From: Trebonia sp963759545
Lineage (GTDB): Bacteria > Actinomycetota > Actinomycetes > Streptosporangiales > Streptosporangiaceae
Assembly: GCA_963759545.1 (NCBI GenBank)
Contig: CAVXAB010000017.1
Coordinates: 62,001 to 126,000, forward strand
Length of the DNA stretch: 64,000 nt
Direction of reading: 5' to 3'
The notes beneath the pieces are model-generated. The model saw only the letters and a list, made by a program, of their open reading frames with translations, did no database searches and was not told the DNA's origin. Positions 7,875 through 15,568 of the stretch are shown one piece after another (position 1 is the first letter of the stretch; every line of letters begins with the position of its first letter). Both the position numbers and the translations under genes were made by a program.

Positions 7875-7908
7875 GCCGAAGAGACCCGGTCGCCGGGCAG
7901 CGCCCCGG

Positions 7909-9369
7909 TCACGAACCCGGCCCGGCCGCGTGGGCGGCCAGGGCGGCGCTGATGAAGGCGTCGGACGCGCCCAGGTAGCCGGACGGGTCCAGCGCCCGCT
8001 CGACCTGGGCCGGGGTTATCCCCGCCTGCGCCATCTTGTCCTCGATCTCAGGGGTGGCGAGCAGCACGTCACGGAACGGGACGCCGGATGACGCGGACCT
8101 GGCCGCGGCGACCGCCACCAGGTCATGCGCGGCCGGGGCGCCGAGCGAGCCGCGCAGCAGCGCGGTGACGCGCTCGGCCAGCGGCAGGCCGCCGGCCTCC
8201 GCCAGGTTGGCGGCCATCCGCGCCTTGTCGACGTCCAGGTTCTCCAGCAGGTCACGCGCCCAGGCGGCCGCGGAAACGACGAGCTGGAGCAGGTGGCCGT
8301 ACGGCTGCCACTCGGCGTGCCAGGCGCCGGCCGCGCGCTGGTACTCCTGCTCGGCGCTGGCGAGCAAGGTGGTCAGCAGCCCGGGGGCCTGCTTCGCGCA
8401 CCCGAGGATCGCCACCGCGGCGACCGGGTTGCTCTTGTTCGGCATCGCGGACGAGCCGCCGCGCCGGGGCGCGCCGGAGTTCCCAGGGCCGGCTGCCGCT
8501 CCCTCGGCGACCTCGCCCACCTCGGTCTGCGCGAGCAGGGTCACGTCGCGGGCGATCTTGGACAGCGCGGCGCAGGCCCGTGCCGACACCGAGGCGACGT
8601 CGATGATCCGCAGCCGCTCGGTGTGCCACGGCAGCGGCGGGTCGGCCAGGCCGAGTTCCTCCGCCATCAGCGCCTTCACCCGCGCGCCCGCGTCGCCGAG
8701 CGACGCGAGGGTGCCCGCCGCGCCGCCGAACTGGACGGCGAGCCGGGTATCCCGTACGAAAGCGAGCCACTCGACCGCGCTGTCCAGCCCGGCGAGCCAG
8801 CCCGCCGCGACCATGCCGAAGGTGGTCGGCACCGCCTGCTGCAGCAGCGTCCGGCCGATCATGAGCGTGCCGCGGTTTGCGTCCGCCAGCCGCGCGGCGG
8901 CGCCGGCGGCGGCCGTCAGGTCGCTGACGGCCGCGCCGAGCGCGTCGCGGGCGAGCAGCATCGCGGCCGTGTCCATGATGTCCTGGCTGGTCGCGCCCTG
9001 GTGCACGGCCGCACGGGCCGCGGGGTCCGTGACGCGCCTGGTGAGCACCCGGGCCAGCCCCGGCACCGGGTTCCCGGTCAGCACCGTCGCCCGGCCGAGC
9101 TCCGCGAGTTCGGCCGGGCCGAAGGCGTTGGCGTCGGCCGCCCCGGTCACCGCCGCGCCCGCTCCCGCCGGGGCCAGCCCGGCGCGCTCGAGCGCCCTGG
9201 CGAGCGCGGCCTCGGCGGCCAGCATCGACCGCAGCCAGGCGGCGTCGTCCGCCGCCGCGCCGCCGCCGGCGACAGAGCCGCGCGCGAACACGCCGTCAAA
9301 GAACCCGGACCTCGCCGGGTCGCTCGTAATAGTCACTGCCTTTGCTGATCCGCCATTCTGGTCAGGCAT
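7909..9369 (-). CDS. pcaB: 3-carboxy-cis,cis-muconate cycloisomerase
   Basis: 486 residues, a fumarase/aspartase-superfamily enzyme that lactonises 3-carboxy-cis,cis-muconate, the product of PcaHG. The superfamily signature GSSAMPNKSNP lies near residues 306-316. HQGATSQDIMDTA near residue 130 carries the conserved Thr-Ser of the second motif, and the third conserved region is around LHTERL-type PWHTERLRIIDVAS. It is probably the first gene of the minus-strand pca unit (B, C, H, G, D). Only 22 bases separate its start from the divergent aminotransferase start, so the two promoters must overlap the genes or each other. Transcripts may be leaderless. Confidence 0.9.
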   Translation of the reverse strand: MPDQNGGSAKAVTITSDPARSGFFDGVFARGSVAGGGAAADDAAWLRSMLAAEAALARALERAGLAPAGAGAAVTGAADANAFGPAELAELGRATVLTGNPVPGLARVLTRRVTDPAARAAVHQGATSQDIMDTAAMLLARDALGAAVSDLTAAAGAAARLADANRGTLMIGRTLLQQAVPTTFGMVAAGWLAGLDSAVEWLAFVRDTRLAVQFGGAAGTLASLGDAGARVKALMAEELGLADPPLPWHTERLRIIDVASVSARACAALSKIARDVTLLAQTEVGEVAEGAAAGPGNSGAPRRGGSSAMPNKSNPVAAVAILGCAKQAPGLLTTLLASAEQEYQRAAGAWHAEWQPYGHLLQLVVSAAAWARDLLENLDVDKARMAANLAEAGGLPLAERVTALLRGSLGAPAAHDLVAVAAARSASSGVPFRDVLLATPEIEDKMAQAGITPAQVERALDPSGYLGASDAFISAALAAHAAGPGS

Positions 9370-9391
9370 GCCCGGATGTTATCGTCCGAAC

Positions 9392-10744
9392 ATGACCGCA
9401 CTTCCCGCTGGCGGCGCTGAGCTGCCGCAACGCCGTACCCTTGTTACCGAGATTCCCGGCCCGGCCTCGCGCGCGCTGATGGAGCGTCGCTCGGCCGCCG
9501 TCGCGCGCGGCGTCTCGACCACCCTGCCGGTCTTCGTCACCGCGGCCGGCGGCGGCGTGCTGCTCGACGCGGACGGCAACTCGCTCATCGACTTCGGCTC
9601 GGGCATCGCGGTCACCTCGGTGGGCAACGCGGCGACCGCCGTGGTTGACCGGGTGCGGGCGCAGGTGGCCCAGTTCACGCACACCTGCTTCATGGTGACA
9701 CCGTACGAGGGGTACGTGGAGGTCTGCGAGGAGCTGGCCCGGCGCACTCCCGGGACGTACGACAAGCGCTCGGCCCTGTTCAACTCCGGTGCCGAGGCCG
9801 TCGAGAACGCGGTCAAGATCGCCCGGCACTACACCGGCAGGCAGGCCGTCGTCGCGTTCGACCACGCCTACCACGGCCGGACGAACCTGACGATGGCGCT
9901 CACCGCGAAGAACATGCCGTACAAGCAGGGCTTCGGCCCGTTCGCCGGCGAAATCTACCGGGTGCCGATGGCCTACCCGCTGCGCTGGCCTGGCGGCCAG
10001 GAGGCGTGCAAGGCCGAGGCGCTCGACGTGATCAAGTCGCTGATCCACACGCAGGTCGGCGAGCAGAACGTCGCCGCGGTGATCATCGAGCCGATCCAGG
10101 GCGAGGGCGGTTTCATCGTCCCGCCCGACGGGTTCCTCAGCGGGCTCGCGGAGTTCTGCAAGGAGCACGGCATCGTGTTCATCGCCGATGAGATCCAGTC
10201 AGGCTTCTGCCGCACCGGCGACTGGTTCGCCAGCGAGCACGAGGGCGTCGTCCCCGACCTGGTCACCACCGCCAAGGGCATCGCGGGCGGCCTGCCGCTC
10301 GCCGCCGTGACTGGGCGCGCGGAGATCATGGACGCGGTCCACGCCGGCGGCCTCGGCGGCACCTACGGCGGCAACCCGGTCGCCTGCGCCGCCGCCCTCG
10401 GCGCCATCGAGACGATGGCGACGCAGGACCTCGCGGGCAAGGCCCGCCGCATCGGCGACATCATGCTCCCCCGCCTGCGCAAGCTCGCCGAGGCCCACCC
10501 GGTGATCGCCGACGTGCGCGGCCGCGGCGCGATGATCGCCGTCGAGCTCACCAAGCCAGGCACCCTGGACCCGGACCCGGCGTCCACCGCCGCGGTCGCC
10601 GCGTTCTGCCACGCACGAGGCCTGGTCGTGCTCACCTGCGGGACGTTCGGCAACGTGCTCCGCTTCCTGCCGCCGCTCGTCATCGGCGAGGACCTCCTCG
10701 AGGAGGGCCTCGACATCCTCGACGACGCCTTCGCGTCGCTGTAA
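9392..10744 (+). CDS. gabT: class III aminotransferase, probable 4-aminobutyrate transaminase
   Basis: 450 residues, a PLP-dependent omega-aminotransferase likely converting 4-aminobutyrate and 2-oxoglutarate to succinate semialdehyde and glutamate. Visible are the phosphate-binding SGAEAVENAVK, the AYHGRTNLTMALT stretch, IIEPIQGEGGF, the cofactor Asp in DEIQSGFCRTG, and the Schiff-base Lys in TTAKGIAGG. The sequence is closer to bacterial GabT than to ornithine or acetylornithine enzymes. The ATG at 9392 is chosen because homology begins close after it, although the frame is open for over 1.3 kb upstream through the antisense of pcaB. No succinate-semialdehyde dehydrogenase is adjacent, so substrate is inferred from sequence only. 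Confidence 0.87.
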   Translation: MTALPAGGAELPQRRTLVTEIPGPASRALMERRSAAVARGVSTTLPVFVTAAGGGVLLDADGNSLIDFGSGIAVTSVGNAATAVVDRVRAQVAQFTHTCFMVTPYEGYVEVCEELARRTPGTYDKRSALFNSGAEAVENAVKIARHYTGRQAVVAFDHAYHGRTNLTMALTAKNMPYKQGFGPFAGEIYRVPMAYPLRWPGGQEACKAEALDVIKSLIHTQVGEQNVAAVIIEPIQGEGGFIVPPDGFLSGLAEFCKEHGIVFIADEIQSGFCRTGDWFASEHEGVVPDLVTTAKGIAGGLPLAAVTGRAEIMDAVHAGGLGGTYGGNPVACAAALGAIETMATQDLAGKARRIGDIMLPRLRKLAEAHPVIADVRGRGAMIAVELTKPGTLDPDPASTAAVAAFCHARGLVVLTCGTFGNVLRFLPPLVIGEDLLEEGLDILDDAFASL

Positions 10745-10772
10745 TCCTGCGCGAAATTCCATCAAGACCGTT

Positions 10773-10812
10773 AGTCCGAACGGGCGCGTGGTGCATGCCG
10801 TCCGTTCGGACT
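10773..10812 (+). terminator. hairpin after gabT
   Basis: Perfect 11-bp stem AGTCCGAACGG at 10773-10783 pairing with 10802-10812 across an 18-base loop, followed by a TTTC stretch. It lies between gabT and the convergent DUF429 gene and may serve both. Confidence 0.65.
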
Positions 10813-10849
10813 TTCTGCCAGCCGTCGCTGTCATCCGCCGCTGCGGCGA

Positions 10850-11551
10850 TCAGTAGCGGATCGCGATCTCTGCGCCGTCGTCGGCCCGCTGGGCGGGGCT
10901 GGTGAGAACCGTTGCCCGGCCGGCCGCGATGCGGCGGGCGGACCAGGCGACAGCGGCCGCGTCGAGCAGGTCGTCTTCCGCGGCGCCCGCGACCTTGGGC
11001 GGAAGGGTGATGCCTGCCGCGGCGAGCAGTTCGCGACGGGCGGCCAGCCCGGCCCGCGTGTGCTTGCCGTCCGCCAGCGGCGCGCCCGCCATGGCAGTGA
11101 ACGACAACTCCGGGTGCACCTCGTACAGCCGCACCGGGGGAACCGAGGATGAGGCGCGGCGACGGCAGGTGTCCGCCTCGGCGATCTTGTGGCGCAGGCC
11201 CCACGCCTGAACGGAGAAGCCCTTGCCGGTGAGGTCACGGCAGGCGCGGAGCGCCGCGGCGTAGCTCGCGCACTCCCAGACCGGCCGCGGCGGTATCGCG
11301 AACACGGTCACGCCGCGCCTGCCGAGCGCCAGGCGGGCGAGGCGGTCGGCGTCCCGCCAGCCGACGCCGAGCAGCCCAAGGGGCATGTCGATGCCGGCGA
11401 CACAAGCGAGCGGCAGGCCGTCGAGCGTCGTCGCGACGGTCACGCTGGTCACCGCGCCGCCGGCGCTTAGCGTGACGGCTATCCAGCCGCCCGCGCACCC
11501 GTCCACCCCGGTCACGGGGTGGACGGGCTCGGCTGAGTGGTCTTCCATCAC
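10850..11551 (-). CDS. DUF429 family protein (predicted RNase H-like fold)
   Basis: 233 residues matching the DUF429 pattern: N-terminal GVDGCAGGWIAV with an acidic residue after the first strand, then GIDMPLGL, RDADRLAR, the V-F-A-I-P-P-R-P-V region and LYEVHPELSF. The family is predicted to have an RNase H-like nuclease fold; biochemical function is unsettled. The conserved acidic residues (GVDG and GIDMP Asp) are present, so nothing suggests inactivation. It stands alone between gabT and a DHA2 exporter. Confidence 0.85.
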   Translation of the reverse strand: MMEDHSAEPVHPVTGVDGCAGGWIAVTLSAGGAVTSVTVATTLDGLPLACVAGIDMPLGLLGVGWRDADRLARLALGRRGVTVFAIPPRPVWECASYAAALRACRDLTGKGFSVQAWGLRHKIAEADTCRRRASSSVPPVRLYEVHPELSFTAMAGAPLADGKHTRAGLAARRELLAAAGITLPPKVAGAAEDDLLDAAAVAWSARRIAAGRATVLTSPAQRADDGAEIAIRY

Positions 11552-11734
11552 TTCCCAGTGAACCTTCTCCGCGTGATCGGGCGCGCGGTTGTCGATCGCC
11601 GCGGTCCCGGTTCGTCAACATCATGAAGAGCCGGCCGGCCGGAGCGAGGCCGAACGCTGAGTTTCCGCTCCGGCCTCAGTCCACAAAGCAGAGGAACGCG
11701 CCGTAAGGCCGTCGCATTCGTGAGAGGAAGACCC

Positions 11735-13192
11735 ATGGATGACCGTTCTCGCTGGACAGCCCTGGTGGTGTTGTGCACCGGGATGCTGATGATCGTCCTG
11801 GACATGACGATCGTCAACGTGGCGCTGCCGTCCATCCAGGCCCGCCTTGGCTTCTCGCAGGCGGGCCTGGCCTGGGTCGTCAACGCTTACCTGATCGCGT
11901 TCGCCGGGCTGCTGCTGCTGGCCGGCCGGCTCGGCGACCTGGCCGGCCGCAGGAACGTCTTCCTGGCCGGCCTCGGCGTCTTTACCGGCGCCTCGCTGCT
12001 TTGCGGGCTCGCGGCCAACCAGGAAATGCTCATTGCCGCGCGGTTCCTGCAGGGTGCGGGCGGCGCGCTTACCTCGGCCGTGATCCTCGGCATGATCGTG
12101 ACGATGTTCACTGACCCGCGGGAGCAAGCCAGGGCGATCGGCGTCTTCGCGTTCGTCGCGTCCGCGGGCGCGGCGGTGGGCCTGCTGGCCGGCGGGATAC
12201 TCACCCAGTTCCTCAACTGGCACTGGATCTTCTTCGTCAACCTGCCGATCGGCGCGGCCACGGCCGTCGCGGCCCTGCGGGTGCTCCGGCCAGACCGCGG
12301 CGCGGGACTGCGGGCCGGCGCCGACGTGCCGGGCGCGCTGCTGATCACCACCGCGATGATGCTCACCGTCTTCACGATCGTCGGCCCGGCCGCGCAGCAG
12401 GGCTGGCTGGCGGCGCGGACACTCACCCTCGGGGCCTGCTCACTCGCGCTGTTCGCCGGCTTCATCCTCAGGCAGCGAACCGCGCGCAACCCGCTGATGC
12501 CGCTGCGGATCTTCTCCTCGCGCAACCTGGCGGGCGCGAACCTGGTCCAGGTCCTCGGCACCGCGGGCATGTTCGGGATGTTCTTCCTCGGCTCGCTCTA
12601 CCTGCGCCGGATCCTCGGCTACGACCCGCTGCAGATCGGCCTGGCCTTCCTGCCCGTCACGGTCACGATGGGGGCCCTGTCCGTGCGTTATACCGACAGG
12701 CTCGTGCTGCGCTTCGGCGCACGCGCGACGATGCTGACCGGGCTGGGCCTGATCGCCGCCGGGCTGGCCCTGTTCGCCCTCGCCCCGGCGTCGGGCGGCG
12801 GGTACCTGAGCCACATCTTCCCGGTGGCGCTGCTGGTCGGCACCGGCGCGGGCCTGTGCTTCCCTGCCTTGATGGCGCTGGCCATGTCAAGCACCACCCC
12901 GCAGGACGCGGGGCTGGCCTCCGGCCTGGTGAACACGACCGCCCAGATCGGCGGCGCGCTGGGGCTCGCGGTGCTTGCCACCGTTTCCGCGTCAAGGAGC
13001 AACAGCCTGATCGCACGGCACGAGCCCGCGGCGGCCGCGCTGACCGAGGGCTACCACCTGGCCTTCTGGATCGCGTGCGCCCTGGTGGTCGCGGCCGCCG
13101 GGCTGGCCGCGGCCATGCTGCGCCCGCAGCCCAGCCTCCAGCCGGCCGCCCAGCCGGCGCCCGAGCTCATCCTCGCCGGCCAGGCCGACTGA
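11735..13192 (+). CDS. DHA2-family MFS exporter
   Basis: 485 residues with the features of a 14-helix DHA2 drug/proton antiporter: LDMTIVNVALPSI in helix 1, GRLGDLAGRRNVF in the helix 2-3 loop, and the motif C-like GLLAGGIL around helix 5. The start is ATG 11735 with GAGGAAG seven to ten bases upstream, fifteen bases into the open frame. Unlike the exporter at 1358-3520 it has no soluble C-terminal domain; the tail is short and Pro/Ala-rich. No regulator gene is adjacent. Substrate unknown. Confidence 0.9.
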   Translation: MDDRSRWTALVVLCTGMLMIVLDMTIVNVALPSIQARLGFSQAGLAWVVNAYLIAFAGLLLLAGRLGDLAGRRNVFLAGLGVFTGASLLCGLAANQEMLIAARFLQGAGGALTSAVILGMIVTMFTDPREQARAIGVFAFVASAGAAVGLLAGGILTQFLNWHWIFFVNLPIGAATAVAALRVLRPDRGAGLRAGADVPGALLITTAMMLTVFTIVGPAAQQGWLAARTLTLGACSLALFAGFILRQRTARNPLMPLRIFSSRNLAGANLVQVLGTAGMFGMFFLGSLYLRRILGYDPLQIGLAFLPVTVTMGALSVRYTDRLVLRFGARATMLTGLGLIAAGLALFALAPASGGGYLSHIFPVALLVGTGAGLCFPALMALAMSSTTPQDAGLASGLVNTTAQIGGALGLAVLATVSASRSNSLIARHEPAAAALTEGYHLAFWIACALVVAAAGLAAAMLRPQPSLQPAAQPAPELILAGQAD

Positions 13193-13228
13193 CCACTATC
13201 AGCGAGAACAGGTGTGGAGGTCAGTCCT

Positions 13229-13254
13229 CGGGCCGCGAGTCGCCTCGCGGCCCG
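13229..13254 (+). terminator. hairpin after DHA2 exporter
   Basis: Perfect 10-bp GC-rich stem (CGGGCCGCGA and complement) with a six-base loop, starting 37 bases after the exporter stop and followed by TTCCGCATT. A factor-independent-like terminator with a weak T-tract. Confidence 0.7.
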
Positions 13255-13373
13255 TTCCGCATTGCCAGGTGGGCGTCGGTTTCCGCACGCCGTTGGCCGA
13301 GATCTTTCAACGCGCTGATCATGATGGTTTCCCCAGGCCCATCGCCAATGCCGTTTACTTAGGCGCTCGCCGC

Positions 13374-13565
13374 CTTCGCGCCGCCCCCGCGCGCCCGTTC
13401 CGTCCGGATTGTCCCGGCGGCACCGCTGCCGGGCACAGCTGTCCAGCCCCGACTCCGGCGCACCGCGGCCCGGACCATGATCATGTGGATTCCGCAGCCT
13501 ATTAGCTGCGGAATCCACATGAAAACGAAAATCCGTGCGATCGCGCCGCGCCCGCCGCGCGAGCG
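13374..13565. repeat. dispersed palindromic element, copy 1
   Basis: Homologous to 38909-39060. Shared parts are an upstream block CCGTTCCGTCCGG-(A/G)-TTGTCC at 13397-13417, the central palindrome at 13482-13521, and an AAAAC...AAATCC block with about 40 further GC-rich bases downstream. The distance from upstream block to palindrome is longer here than in copy 2. Confidence 0.75.
13482..13521. repeat. 40-bp palindrome, copy 1
   Basis: Arms of 17 bp (CATGTGGATTCCGCAGC and complement) around CTATTA. Copy 2 at 38969 has the same arms and a fully palindromic TTATAA centre. Both are preceded by ATGAT and followed by AAAAC. Confidence 0.9.
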
Positions 13566-13600
13566 CCGCTCCAGCCCGCGTCCCGGCCCGCGCACGGCCC

Positions 13601-13807
13601 TCACGCGCACCGCGCACCACCAAGTAAACGGCATTGGGCCCATCGCGGCGCGGATCTTGCTCTCCCAGTCTTGTGGGCGTGCGACTCGCCCTCCTCAAGG
13701 TGGAGGTCGATCCGGATTCCCACGGTTCGCATTCGGGAATCGAGGACGGTCACAAAGGTCTCGAGCCAGTCCATGCGGCGTTTGAGCCGTCTGAGTTCTG
13801 CTGCCAT
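13601..13807 (-). CDS. small charged protein, possibly 3'-altered by element insertion
   Basis: A 68-codon frame from ATG 13807, preceded by GGGAGGGGAA; an alternative ATG lies 12 bases upstream. The product starts MAAELRRLKRRMDWLETFV and is predicted helical and strongly charged in its first 45 residues. Its last 15 codons run through the right terminal repeat at 13622-13637 into the element, so the original C-terminus may have been replaced. Codon use in the first half is coherent, unlike the surrounding shadows. Function unknown. Confidence 0.4.
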   Translation of the reverse strand: MAAELRRLKRRMDWLETFVTVLDSRMRTVGIRIDLHLEEGESHAHKTGRARSAPRWAQCRLLGGARCA

Positions 13808-13867
13808 TTCCCCTCCCATTTGCCGGGCGGGGATAAAGGTAAAGGGGAATTCCGTGAAGCGCAAATC

Positions 13868-13901
13868 GGCAAAGTTGCCACTCTCAATTGGCAACTTTGC
13901 C
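13868..13901. other. strong hairpin in the 13.6-14.0 kb gap
   Basis: Perfect 13-bp stem GGCAAAGTTGCCA with an eight-base loop CTCTCAAT, in a locally less GC-rich stretch upstream of the small minus-strand frame and downstream of the DUF4097-like gene. It may be the DUF4097 transcript terminator or an operator. No T-run. Confidence 0.55.
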
Positions 13902-14005
13902 GTGCGCAACGCTTTGCGAAGTAAGGGGCCTTGCGGATTAATGATGGTTGGCAGCGTCAGCCGTGCTCGCTTGGGAAATTGAGCTGCCGCATTTTCGGAT
14001 TTACG

Positions 14006-14920
14006 TTATTGCTGGCGGATCGTTATGCTGCCGCTGCCGCTTGACGCCGCGATCGTGTTGGGGGAGGACGAGTTATGCGGGACCGTGTCGCTGACGCTGC
14101 CGCTGTCGGTGTTCGCCGTGACGTTGTACTCGGTGGGCCCCGGCGGGAGGACGAGCGTGATGCTGCCGCTGTTGCTGTTCACCCGGACGTCGCGCGGGAC
14201 GCTGGTGAACACGATCTGGATGTCGCCGTCGCCGGTGGAGGCGGTAATCGCGGCCGTCGCGATGCCGGACCCGGTGATGTCGCCGCTGTCGGTGTTCGCG
14301 GTGATCGTCGTGGACGCGACCCCCTCGGCCTGGATGTTGCCGTCGCCGGACGAGGCGGACACCGTGGCCGACCTGATGGCATTCACCTGAATGCCGCCGC
14401 TGTTGGTGTTCAGGGTCAGCGGGCCCGACGCGTGGCTGACGGACACGTTGCCGTCACCGGTGGAGAGCTTGACCGGACCCGTGGTGCCGGTGACCGTGGC
14501 GTCGCCGGCGCCGCTGTTCGCCGTCAGCGTGGTGACCGTCGCGGGGACGGTGACCGTCGCGTCGAGCCCGCAGTTGCCGAGCGGGAGCGGGCAGTGGTAG
14601 CCGATCGTGGTCCCGGCGCTCGTCGTGCTCTCGGTGACCTTCGAGCGGGCGAGGCTGTAGGTGGCGGTGCCGGTGAGCGTCCCCTGGCCTGCCGTCGTCG
14701 GCCTGATCGTGAGCTGCCCGGTCACATTCAGGGTCAGCGCCTTGGTGCTCGCCGGGACGGTGTAAGTGACGGGGTAGCGTCCCTCGCCGACATCTGCGAC
14801 CAGGCTGAACGCGAGGCCCGCGACCAGTGCCAGGCAGACGGGGACGCCGATGACGAGGGCGGCGCGGCGGCCGCCGGTCATCGGGAAGGACGTGGCGGAG
14901 GTGGCGGACGTGACGGCCAT
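14006..14920 (-). CDS. DUF4097-like surface protein with one N-terminal membrane helix
   Basis: 304 residues. A hydrophobic helix near 20-42 is followed by an extracytoplasmic domain rich in Thr, Ser, Gly and Asp. Motifs of the form SGDGNI, SGDI, TGDGDI and SGSI recur about every 20 residues, the signature of the beta-helical DUF4097/DUF2807-type 'adhesin' fold. It begins six bases after the response-regulator stop, so it forms an operon with kinase and regulator and is probably part of their output or envelope-sensing role. The first residues carry a TSATSATS repeat. No enzymatic motif. Confidence 0.8.
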   Translation of the reverse strand: MAVTSATSATSFPMTGGRRAALVIGVPVCLALVAGLAFSLVADVGEGRYPVTYTVPASTKALTLNVTGQLTIRPTTAGQGTLTGTATYSLARSKVTESTTSAGTTIGYHCPLPLGNCGLDATVTVPATVTTLTANSGAGDATVTGTTGPVKLSTGDGNVSVSHASGPLTLNTNSGGIQVNAIRSATVSASSGDGNIQAEGVASTTITANTDSGDITGSGIATAAITASTGDGDIQIVFTSVPRDVRVNSNSGSITLVLPPGPTEYNVTANTDSGSVSDTVPHNSSSPNTIAASSGSGSITIRQQ

Positions 14921-14926
14921 CGCAGA

Positions 14927-15568
14927 TCAGCTCGTTCCCAGGTAGCGGAGGACCGCGAGGACGCGGCGGTGGTCGCGCTCGGTCGGTGCGAGGCCGAGCT
15001 TCATGAAGATGTTGTTGATGTGCTTCTCGACAGCGCCGGCCCCGACGACGAGGGCGGCGGCGATCGCGGCGTTGGTGCGGCCCTCCGCCATGAGCGCGAG
15101 GACCTCCCGTTCCCGCGGTGTGAGCTCGCCGAGCGGGTGGCGGGTGCGGGCGAGGAGCTGCGCGACGACCTCAGGGTCGAGGGCGCTGCCGCCGTCAGCG
15201 ACCCGCTGCAGGGCGTCGAGGAACTCGGTGACGTCGGCCACCCGGTCTTTCAGCAGGTAGCCGACGCCGTGGGGGCGGCCGGCGATCAGCTCGGTGGCGT
15301 AGCGTTCCTCGACCCACTGAGACAGGACGAGGACACCGACGTCGGGCCACTGGTCCCGGACGAGCAGGGCGGCGCGCAGGCCCTCGTCGGTAAACGTCGG
15401 CGGCATCCGCACGTCGACGACGCACACGTCGGGCCGCGTATCGGCCACGGCGCGGAGGAACGCCTCGGCATCGCCCGCGGCGGCGACGATCTCGTGGCCC
15501 GCCTCCTCCAGGAGCAGGATGAGGCCCTTGCGCAAGAGGACCGAGTCCTCGGCGATCGCTACGCGCAC
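14927..15568 (-). CDS. NarL/FixJ-type two-component response regulator
   Basis: 213 residues: receiver domain with phospho-acceptor Asp52 in VVDVRMPP and the acidic pair ED near residues 7-8, then a C-terminal LuxR-type helix-turn-helix (LTPREREVLALMAEG... NAAIAAALVVGAGAVEKHINNIF, residues about 148-195). It overlaps the end of the upstream histidine kinase gene by ten bases, so the two are a cognate pair. It probably controls the divergent MMPL exporter and its own operon; no binding site was defined. Confidence 0.92.
   Translation of the reverse strand: MRVAIAEDSVLLRKGLILLLEEAGHEIVAAAGDAEAFLRAVADTRPDVCVVDVRMPPTFTDEGLRAALLVRDQWPDVGVLVLSQWVEERYATELIAGRPHGVGYLLKDRVADVTEFLDALQRVADGGSALDPEVVAQLLARTRHPLGELTPREREVLALMAEGRTNAAIAAALVVGAGAVEKHINNIFMKLGLAPTERDHRRVLAVLRYLGTS

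Larger units (their letters stand above)
13345..13637. mobile_element. 293-bp stretch bounded by 16-bp inverted repeats (MITE-like candidate)
   Basis: CCAATGCCGTTTACTT at 13345-13360 recurs as its perfect reverse complement at 13622-13637. The enclosed 293 bases hold no convincing complete gene but contain the 40-bp palindromic element that recurs at 38969. The right end lies inside the tail of a small minus-strand frame. Flanks show CCCATCG on the left and GCCCATCG on the right, which may be chance or target duplication. Size, terminal repeats and absent coding capacity suit a miniature inverted-repeat element, but no transposase gene or third copy is in the window. Confidence 0.5.

Noticed and set aside
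8036..9391. A 1.3-kb plus-strand extension that would make gabT a 902-residue protein
   Set aside because: It is the antisense of pcaB and lacks any aminotransferase or other domain; the true start is at 9392.
13476..13521. The palindrome considered as an ordinary terminator
   Set aside because: No T-tract, no gene ending close by, and the same sequence with flanks recurs 25 kb away; a repeat element fits better.
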